Shown here one piece after another: positions 6,590-11,975 of a DNA stretch of 11,975 nucleotides. Source of the DNA: Betaproteobacteria bacterium (GTDB lineage Bacteria > Pseudomonadota > Gammaproteobacteria > Burkholderiales > SG8-39); the NCBI GenBank assembly GCA_029865405.1, contig JAOUGZ010000037.1, positions 1-11,975 on the forward strand, given 5' to 3'. The stretch's first letter is position 1; every line of letters begins with the position of its first letter. The notes beneath the pieces are model-generated. The model saw only the letters and a program-made list of their open reading frames with translations, ran no database searches and had not been told where the DNA came from. The translations under genes were made by a program, and so were the position numbers.

Positions 6590-9500
6590 GCGGCCAGCTG
6601 ACGCAGGAGCTCACGCACCGCCTGCGCGCGGTCGACCCAGGCGGGCATCTTCGCCTCCAGGCGCAGGCGCTCAGGGCCGGAGAGGCGCAGGTCCTTGCGC
6701 CGCTGCACCAGGCCGATGATCTTCGCGCCGTCGATGGGCGGCTGCTTCACGAACTGCAGCAGCGCCGTTTCGTGCGTCGCGTCGACGCGCGCCACGCCGA
6801 GCGGCCGCGCGGCGAGCCGCAGCACATGGCACTCGAGCAGCGCGCGCGTCGGCTCGGGCAGCGGCCCGAAGCGGTCGACGAGCTCCTCGCGCAACTCATC
6901 GAGCTGCTCGCGCGATTCGCAGTTGGCCATGCGCTTGTAGAGCGTGAGGCGCTCGTGCACATCGCTGCAGTAGGCTTCGGGCAGGAGCGCCGGGGCGTGC
7001 AGGTTGATCTCCGTGGAGACGTCGAGCGGCTCATCCAGGTCCACCACGCGCCCCGATTTCAGCGCGCGCACGGCGCGCTCCAGCATCTGCGCGTACAGGT
7101 TGAAGCCCACCTCCTGGATCTCGCCGGATTGCGACTCGCCCAGCACCTCGCCCGCGCCGCGGATCTCCAGGTCGTGCATCGCGAGGTAGAAGCCCGAGCC
7201 GAGCTCCTCCATCATCTGGATCGCCTCCAGGCGCTTCTTCGCCTGCGCGCCGAGCGCTTCCTCGGGTGGCGTGAGGAGGTAGGCGTAGGCCTGGTGGTGC
7301 GAGCGCCCGACGCGCCCGCGCAGCTGGTGCAGCTGCGCCAGGCCGAACTTGTCGGCGCGGTGGATGACGATGGTGTTGGCGGTGGGGATGTCGATGCCGG
7401 TCTCGATGATGGTGGTGCACAGCAGGAGATTGTGGCGCTGGGCATAGAAGTCGCGCATCACGCGCTCGAGATCCCGCTCGCGCATCTGCCCGTGCGCCAC
7501 CGCGATCCTCGCCTCGGGAAGCAGCCGCGCCAGTCGCTCGCGCATGGGCTCGATGGTGGCGACCTCGTTGTGCAGGAAATACACCTGGCCGCCGCGCTTC
7601 AGCTCCCGCAGCGCCGCCTCGCGGATCAGGCCCTCGGAGAAGGGCGCGGAGAAGGTCTTGATGGCGAGGCGCTTCTGCGGCGCCGTGGCGATCACCGAGA
7701 ATTCGCGCAGGCCCTCGAGCGACAGCGCGAGCGTGCGCGGGATCGGCGTCGCGGTGAGGGTGAGCACGTCGACCTCGGCGCGCAGCGCCTTCAGCCGCTC
7801 CTTCTGGCGCACGCCGAAGCGGTGCTCCTCGTCGACGATGGCGAGGCCCAGGCGCTGGAACTTCACGTCGCGCGACAGGAGCTTGTGCGTGCCGATGACG
7901 ATGTCCACCTCGCCCGCGGCGAGTTGCCGGAGCGTGGCCGCGGCCTGCTTCGCCGAACGGAAGCGCGACAGCTCGGCGATGCGCACGGGCCAGTCGGCGA
8001 AGCGGTCGCCGAAGGTCTGGAAGTGCTGCTCGGCGAGCAGCGTCGTCGGGCAAAGGAGCGCCACCTGCTTGCCGTCGGCGACGGCGACGAACGCCGCGCG
8101 CAGCGCCACCTCGGTCTTGCCGAAGCCGACGTCGCCGCAGATCAGGCGGTCCATGGGCTTGGCCGCGGCCATGTCGGTCACCACCGCCTGGATGGCGGCG
8201 GCCTGGTCGGGGGTTTCCTCGAAGCCGAAGCCGGCGGCAAAGGCCTCGAGGTCGTGCGCCTGCAGGCGAAACGCGTGCCCTTCGCGCGCTGCGCGCTTGG
8301 CGTAGAGCGCGAGCAGCTCCGCGGCGGTGTCGCGCACCTGCTTCGCCGCGCGCGCTTTCGCCTTGTCCCACTGGCCGCTGCCCAGGCGGTGCAGCGGCGC
8401 CGCCTCGGCCTCGGCGCCCGAGTAGCGCGAAATGACGGCGAGCTGCGACACGGGCACGTAGAGCTTGTCGCCGCCCTCGTACTGCAGGTGCAGGAACTCC
8501 GTCGGGCCTTCGCCGAGGTCGAGGCCGACGAGACCCTGGTAGCGGCCGATGCCGTGCTGCGCGTGCACCACCGGGTCGCCGATGCGCAGCTCCGAGAGGT
8601 CGCGCAGCATCCCCTCGACCGAGCTTGCTTTCAGCGTGTCGCGCGCGCGCTGGCGCACGGTGCCCGCGTAGAGCTCGGCCTCCGTCACCACGCACCAGCC
8701 CTCGGCAGGCAGCGCGAAGCCGGCGCCGAGCGGCGCCACCGTGATCGCAAAGCGCTCCTGCGATTGCGACCAGGCGCCAAAGTCCGCGACGCCGGCGGGC
8801 GCGAGCCCGTATTCGGCGAAATAGGCGAGCATGGTCTCGCGCCGCCCCGGCGATTCGGCGGCCATGAGGACGCGCAGGCCGCAGGTGGCGAGGTACGACT
8901 TGAGCGCGGCGAGCGGGTCCTGCGCGCGCCGGTCCACGGCGAGCGGAGGCAGCGGCGCGCTCGCCAGCACCGACTCGGGCTCGACGCGCCGCAGCGCGCG
9001 CGCCGCGAGGTGGAATTCCTCCGCCGGCACGAAGATCTTCTCGGGCGGCAGCAGCGGCCGCTCGCGCTCGCCGCCGAGCAGCCGGTAGCGCGACGTGGCA
9101 TCGCGCCAGAAGGTGTCCACCGCGCCCGGCACGTCGCCGTGGCGTGCGAGCGCGGCCTGCTTGGGCAGGTAGTCGAATATCGTCGCCACGGCGTCGAAGA
9201 ACAGCGGCAGGTAGTACTCGATGCCCGCGGCGGCGACGCCGTTGGAGACGTCGCGGTACAGGCCCTTTTTCGACGGATCGCCCTCGAAGATCTCCCGCCA
9301 GCGGCCCCTGAATTGCGCGCGGCCGGCGTCGTCGAGCGGGAATTCGCGCGCCGGCAACATGCGCACGTCCTTCACGGGATAAAGGGTCCTCTGCGTATCG
9401 ACGTCGAAGGTACGGATGCTGTCGATGCGCTCGTCGTCGAGGTCGAGCCGGTAAGGCAGCGGGCTGCCCGTGGGGAAGAGATCGATGAGGCCGCCCCGGA

Positions 9501-9969
9501 TGCAGAATTCGCCCGGGGCCATGACCTGCGTGACGTGCCGGTAGCCCGCGGTGGCGAGCTGCGCCTTGAGCGCGCCGGCATCGAGCCGCGCGTCCTGTTC
9601 CAGGAAGAAGGTGCGTGCGGCGAGATACGACGGCGGACACAGGCGCACCAGCGCGGTCTGCGCCGGCACCACCGCGACATCGAAGTCGCCGCGCTGGATG
9701 CGGTACAGCGTCGCCAGGCGCTCGGACACGAGGTCCTGGTGCGGGGAGAACGCGTCGTAGGGCAGCGTTTCCCAGTCGGGCAGCAGGCAGACGCGCAGTT
9801 GCGGTGCGAACCAGGCCAGTTCCTCGAGCAGGCGTTGCGCATCGCGCGCCGTGGCGCAGAGGACGGCGAGGGGCGTGGCGCTGGCCGCGAGGCGGCACAA
9901 GGCGAGCGCATCGGCCGAGCCGGCGAGCCCGGCCGGGCGCGGGTTCCCGGGAAGAGGGTCGCGTAGCAT
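6586..9969 (-). CDS. mfd: Transcription-repair coupling factor Mfd
   Basis: The 1127-residue product is the DNA translocase that removes RNA polymerase stalled at lesions and recruits UvrA. Domains in order: a UvrB-like N-terminal module (about 1-330; DWETLPYDAFSPHQDLVSER at 65-84), a divergent D3 region, the RNA-polymerase-interacting domain (about 460-525; IGDPVVHAQHGIGRYQGLVG, then YEGGDKLYVPVSQL), a relay helix, the RecG-like motor (about 580-950) and the TRCF C-terminal domain (about 985-1085). Motor motifs are Walker A GDVGFGKTE (612-620), DEEH (713-716), TATPIPRTL (739-747) and QLRGRVGRS (882-890). Length agrees with the E. coli protein (about 1150). The ATG at 9969 is chosen because the Mfd N-terminus starts right there; the frame runs on upstream to 10185 without a stop but only as antisense of ispD. 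No Shine-Dalgarno sequence is visible. serB follows with a GTGA overlap. Confidence 0.97.
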   Translation of the reverse strand: MLRDPLPGNPRPAGLAGSADALALCRLAASATPLAVLCATARDAQRLLEELAWFAPQLRVCLLPDWETLPYDAFSPHQDLVSERLATLYRIQRGDFDVAVVPAQTALVRLCPPSYLAARTFFLEQDARLDAGALKAQLATAGYRHVTQVMAPGEFCIRGGLIDLFPTGSPLPYRLDLDDERIDSIRTFDVDTQRTLYPVKDVRMLPAREFPLDDAGRAQFRGRWREIFEGDPSKKGLYRDVSNGVAAAGIEYYLPLFFDAVATIFDYLPKQAALARHGDVPGAVDTFWRDATSRYRLLGGERERPLLPPEKIFVPAEEFHLAARALRRVEPESVLASAPLPPLAVDRRAQDPLAALKSYLATCGLRVLMAAESPGRRETMLAYFAEYGLAPAGVADFGAWSQSQERFAITVAPLGAGFALPAEGWCVVTEAELYAGTVRQRARDTLKASSVEGMLRDLSELRIGDPVVHAQHGIGRYQGLVGLDLGEGPTEFLHLQYEGGDKLYVPVSQLAVISRYSGAEAEAAPLHRLGSGQWDKAKARAAKQVRDTAAELLALYAKRAAREGHAFRLQAHDLEAFAAGFGFEETPDQAAAIQAVVTDMAAAKPMDRLICGDVGFGKTEVALRAAFVAVADGKQVALLCPTTLLAEQHFQTFGDRFADWPVRIAELSRFRSAKQAAATLRQLAAGEVDIVIGTHKLLSRDVKFQRLGLAIVDEEHRFGVRQKERLKALRAEVDVLTLTATPIPRTLALSLEGLREFSVIATAPQKRLAIKTFSAPFSEGLIREAALRELKRGGQVYFLHNEVATIEPMRERLARLLPEARIAVAHGQMRERDLERVMRDFYAQRHNLLLCTTIIETGIDIPTANTIVIHRADKFGLAQLHQLRGRVGRSHHQAYAYLLTPPEEALGAQAKKRLEAIQMMEELGSGFYLAMHDLEIRGAGEVLGESQSGEIQEVGFNLYAQMLERAVRALKSGRVVDLDEPLDVSTEINLHAPALLPEAYCSDVHERLTLYKRMANCESREQLDELREELVDRFGPLPEPTRALLECHVLRLAARPLGVARVDATHETALLQFVKQPPIDGAKIIGLVQRRKDLRLSGPERLRLEAKMPAWVDRAQAVRELLRQLAA

Positions 9970-9979
9970 GCCGAATGCA

Positions 9980-9985
9980 ATTATA
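9980..9985 (-). promoter_or_regulatory. Candidate -10 hexamer for mfd (perfect TATAAT)
   Basis: Read on the - strand, 9985-9980 is TATAAT, a perfect match to the sigma-70 -10 consensus. A transcript starting about 7 bases later would begin near 9973, leaving only about 4 untranslated bases before the mfd ATG. No convincing -35 hexamer is seen at the right distance. Confidence 0.5.
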
Positions 9986-9987
9986 CT
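9982..9987 (+). promoter_or_regulatory. Candidate -10 hexamer for ispD operon (TATACT)
   Basis: TATACT matches the -10 consensus at 5 of 6 positions and overlaps the opposite-strand TATAAT. Transcription would start near 9994, giving a leader of about 19 bases before the ispD start. The -35 region is poor here too. Confidence 0.45.
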
Positions 9988-10000
9988 TGCTTGAATTAAT

Positions 10001-10004
10001 GGAG
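10001..10004 (+). promoter_or_regulatory. Ribosome binding site for the ispD TTG start
   Basis: GGAG lies 8 bases before TTG at 10013, an ideal distance, and no in-frame ATG or GTG is present upstream in the spacer. This decides the start. Confidence 0.7.
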
Positions 10005-10012
10005 TTTTTGCG

Positions 10013-10711
10013 TTGACCTGCGTAGCGCTGATTCCTGCCGCGGGAAGCGGTAGCCGTGCCGCCGGTGTGCAGCCCAAGCAGTACGCCGCGCTCGCGGGCC
10101 GGCCGATGCTCTGGCACGCCGTCGCGGCGGTGTGCCGCGCGCCAGTGGAAATGGTGTTTGTCGTGCTGGCGCCGGGCGATACCACCTATCAGGGCTGCGA
10201 CTGGCGCGCGTTCGCCGGCAAGCTCGAGCCGCTGTATTGCGGCGGCGAATCGCGGCGCGATTCGGTGTACAACGGGCTGGTGGCGGCGATGGCGGCGGTG
10301 GACGCGGACGACTGGGTGCTGGTGCACGACGCGGCGCGCCCCTGCCTGCCCGCGTCCGACCTGGAGCGGCTGGTCGCGGAATGCCGCAACGATGCGATCG
10401 GCGGCATCCTCGCCCTGCCAGTGGCGGAGACAGTGAAGCGCGCGGGCAAGGACGAGGCGGGCGCGCAGCGCATCGCCGGCACCGAGGACCGCGCCCAGCT
10501 GTGGCTGGCGCAGACGCCGCAGATGTTCCGCGCCGCGCTGCTGGCCGAGGCGCTGGGCAAGGCGAAGGGCGCCATCACGGACGAAGCGAGCGCCGTGGAG
10601 CAGATGGGGCTGCGGCCGCGGCTGGTCGCCGGCAGCCGCGAGAACCTGAAGGTCACCTACGCCGAAGACCTCGCGATCGCCGAGGCGATCCTGGAGAGGC
10701 GGCGGGCATGA
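10013..10711 (+). CDS. ispD: 2-C-methyl-D-erythritol 4-phosphate cytidylyltransferase
   Basis: The 232-residue enzyme joins CTP and MEP to give CDP-methylerythritol in the non-mevalonate isoprenoid pathway. The nucleotide-binding loop is PAAGSGSR (8-15), with R15 and K22 of QPKQY matching the E. coli catalytic Arg20 and Lys27. Further family elements are [13 protein letters not shown] (77-89), VHDAARPCL (104-112), QTPQMF (167-172), TDEASAVE (189-196) and NLKVT with K213. Length is normal. The start codon is TTG with GGAG 8 bases before; the first residues CVALIPAAG form the first beta strand, so no earlier start is needed. ispF overlaps the stop as ATGA. The gene diverges from mfd across 43 bases, an arrangement I recall as common in betaproteobacteria. 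Confidence 0.96.
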   Translation: MTCVALIPAAGSGSRAAGVQPKQYAALAGRPMLWHAVAAVCRAPVEMVFVVLAPGDTTYQGCDWRAFAGKLEPLYCGGESRRDSVYNGLVAAMAAVDADDWVLVHDAARPCLPASDLERLVAECRNDAIGGILALPVAETVKRAGKDEAGAQRIAGTEDRAQLWLAQTPQMFRAALLAEALGKAKGAITDEASAVEQMGLRPRLVAGSRENLKVTYAEDLAIAEAILERRRA

Positions 10712-11181
10712 GGATCGGCCAGGGCTTCGACGTGCATGCGCTGGTGCCCAACCGCCGGCTGGTGCTGGGCGGCGTGCACATCCCGCACCACCTCGGGCTG
10801 GAAGGGCATTCCGACGCCGATGTGCTGCTGCACGCCATCTGCGACGCGCTGCTCGGCGCGGCGGGACTCGGGGACATCGGCGGGCACTATCCCGACAGCG
10901 ATGCGCAATATTCGGAGATCGACAGCCGGCGCTTGCTGCGCGACGTGGCGGCGAAGCTTGCGGCGCGCAAGTTGCACATCGTGAACGTGGACGCGACGCT
11001 CATCGCGCAGGCGCCGCGCCTCGCGCCGCATTTCGCCGCCATGCGCGCCCATATCGCGGCCGACCTGCGTGTCGCCGAAGGCGCGGTGAACCTCAAGGCG
11101 ACGACCACCGAGGGGCTCGGCTTCACCGGCCGCAGCGAAGGCATCGCCGCCATGGCGGTGGCCTTGATCGACGAGGGCTGA
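10708..11181 (+). CDS. ispF: 2-C-methyl-D-erythritol 2,4-cyclodiphosphate synthase
   Basis: The 157-residue enzyme cyclises CDP-methylerythritol 2-phosphate to MEcPP, two steps after IspD; the intervening kinase (IspE) is not encoded here. Zinc ligands D8 and H10 (GQGFDVHAL) and H42 ([17 protein letters not shown]) are present, along with the [11 protein letters not shown] loop (55-65), DSRRLL (72-77) and the closing [19 protein letters not shown] (130-148). Active IspF is a homotrimer with sites between subunits. The ATG overlaps the ispD stop as ATGA, with GAGG 8 bases upstream inside ispD. Size and motifs are entirely ordinary. Confidence 0.97.
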   Translation: MRIGQGFDVHALVPNRRLVLGGVHIPHHLGLEGHSDADVLLHAICDALLGAAGLGDIGGHYPDSDAQYSEIDSRRLLRDVAAKLAARKLHIVNVDATLIAQAPRLAPHFAAMRAHIAADLRVAEGAVNLKATTTEGLGFTGRSEGIAAMAVALIDEG

Positions 11182-11182
11182 C

Positions 11183-11800
11183 ATGTATTCGCCGCCGTAC
11201 AACCGCGTCGAGGACCGGCGCGAGCTCCTGGATTTCATGCGCGCCAACAGCTTTGCGCTGCTGGTCACCGCGACGGACGGCGTGCCGCTCGCCTCGCACC
11301 TGCCGGTCACGGTTGCCGACGGCGCGGGCGGCATCGTCATCCACTCGCACATGGCGAAGCCCAATCCGCAATGGCAGGCGTTCTTCGAGGACGAGGTGCT
11401 GGTGGTGTTTTCCGGGCCGCACGCCTACGTCTCGCCGCGCTGGTACGAGGCCACCGAGCGCGTGCCCACCTGGAACTACGCCGCGGTGCACGCCTACGGC
11501 AGGGTGCGGGTCGCCTCGGACCGGGCGCTGAAGCACGCGGCGCAGCGCGCGCTGGTGGCGGAGCTCGATCCGGCCTGGCTGCCGAAGTTCGACGCGCTGC
11601 GCAAGGAGTACGTCGACAGCATGCTCGAGGGCATCGTCACGTTCGACATCGCCGTGACGCGGCTCGAGACGCGCTGGAAACTGTCGCAGAACCGTGGCCG
11701 GCGCGAGCAGGAGCTGATCGCCGCCGAGCTCGACAAGGCCGCCGATCCGTCGCTCAAGGCGCTCGCGGCGCTCACGCGCAAGCATCTCGCCGAGCGCTGA
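11183..11800 (+). CDS. PaiB-like FMN-binding split-barrel protein
   Basis: The 205-residue product belongs to the PaiB family (FMN-binding negative transcriptional regulator, Pfam FMN_bind_2), named for a Bacillus subtilis protein that affects protease synthesis and sporulation. Conserved blocks run through it: MYSPPYN at the N-terminus, HMAKPNPQW (56-64), FSGPHAYVSPRWY (76-88), VPTWNYAAVHAYG (94-106) and WKLSQNR (165-171). The fold is a flavin-reductase-like split beta-barrel; no DNA-binding helix-turn-helix is evident, so a direct regulator role here is uncertain and a flavin-related function is as likely. ATG at 11183 follows the ispF stop by a single base, with GAGGG 5 bases before it, so it belongs to the ispDF operon. 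There is no obvious functional tie to isoprenoid synthesis. Confidence 0.9.
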   Translation: MYSPPYNRVEDRRELLDFMRANSFALLVTATDGVPLASHLPVTVADGAGGIVIHSHMAKPNPQWQAFFEDEVLVVFSGPHAYVSPRWYEATERVPTWNYAAVHAYGRVRVASDRALKHAAQRALVAELDPAWLPKFDALRKEYVDSMLEGIVTFDIAVTRLETRWKLSQNRGRREQELIAAELDKAADPSLKALAALTRKHLAER

Positions 11801-11801
11801 G

Positions 11802-11975
11802 ATGCGCCTGTTCTTCGCCTGCTGGCCGCCCGCCGGCACGGCGCGGGCGCTGGCGGACTGGGCGCGCTCAGCGCAACGCGAATGCGGCGGCCGCGCGACG
11901 CGCCTGGAGCACATCCACCTGACGCTTTCGTTTCTGGGCGATGCCGATCCGGATCTTGCCCGCGCGCGCGGCGCG
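11802..11975 (+). CDS. thpR: RNA 2',3'-cyclic phosphodiesterase (LigT/2H family), N-terminal part (partial)
   Basis: The first 58 codons are seen before the window ends. The protein opens MRLFFACWPP, typical of ThpR (formerly called 2'-5' RNA ligase LigT), and has the first HxTx motif of the 2H phosphoesterase fold at H39-L-T41-L in HIHLTLSFLG. The second HxTx motif, needed for catalysis, would lie beyond the right edge, so integrity cannot be judged. Family members hydrolyse 2',3'-cyclic phosphates at RNA ends in vitro; the cellular substrate is unclear. The ATG comes one base after the paiB-like stop, so it is probably the fourth gene of the ispD operon and relies on translational coupling. 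Confidence 0.85.
   Translation, partial: MRLFFACWPPAGTARALADWARSAQRECGGRATRLEHIHLTLSFLGDADPDLARARGA

Noticed and set aside
6772..9966. Open frame of more than 1000 codons on the + strand, opposite mfd
   Set aside because: It is antisense to a clear Mfd protein and is rich in R, A, H, E and Q with no recognisable domain, as expected from GC-rich codon bias. Long antisense frames also occur opposite serB, iorA and nnrS.
9970..10185. N-terminal extension of mfd to 10185
   Set aside because: The frame stays open but runs antisense through the start of ispD and resembles no Mfd; the ATG at 9969 fits the family N-terminus.
1..11975. CRISPR arrays, insertion sequences, tRNA or rRNA genes
   Set aside because: No repeat-spacer pattern, transposase, terminal repeats or RNA-gene signatures were seen on either strand; the window is ordinary protein-coding chromosome.

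Overview
This is a GC-rich bacterial chromosomal window, densely packed and with no mobile element, CRISPR array or RNA gene that I can recognise. The gene content (mfd divergent from ispD-ispF, serB directly behind mfd, NnrS, two-subunit IorAB with an Lrp/AsnC regulator) suggests a proteobacterium, most likely a betaproteobacterium; this is inference from gene order and protein character, not a database match.

Layout. Bases 1-2723 (+): the 3' end of a xanthine-dehydrogenase-family molybdopterin subunit, a family III (CaiB/BaiF) CoA-transferase and an NnrS membrane protein. Both junctions overlap as TTGA, so this reads as one operon that enters from the left. Bases 2737-3228 (-): an Lrp/AsnC regulator, divergent from 3325-5798 (+), iorA and iorB, the two subunits of indolepyruvate (arylpyruvate):ferredoxin oxidoreductase. 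The 96-base gap between regulator and iorA carries phased dyad elements that look like Lrp operators. Bases 5756-9969 (-): mfd, then serB joined by a GTGA overlap; serB converges on iorB and their coding ends overlap by 43 bases. Bases 10013-11975 (+): ispD, ispF, a PaiB-like FMN-binding protein and the start of thpR (RNA 2',3'-cyclic phosphodiesterase), packed with overlaps or 1-base gaps. mfd and ispD diverge from a 43-base spacer that carries overlapping -10 hexamers on the two strands.

How the genes work together. IorAB would oxidatively decarboxylate arylpyruvates from aromatic amino acid transamination to arylacetyl-CoA, passing electrons to ferredoxin, with the neighbouring Lrp protein as the probable amino-acid-responsive regulator. 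The left operon couples a molybdenum hydroxylase with a CoA-transferase, which fits catabolism of an organic acid or N-heterocycle; its substrate cannot be read here. The rest is housekeeping: serine biosynthesis (SerB), transcription-coupled repair (Mfd), and the MEP isoprenoid pathway (IspD, IspF).

No gap exceeds 100 bases, so there is no long non-coding stretch to describe. I found no evidence for a wholly new system. The most interesting points are the phased operator array, the two-way -10 element, the repeated TTG starts and the nnrS context.
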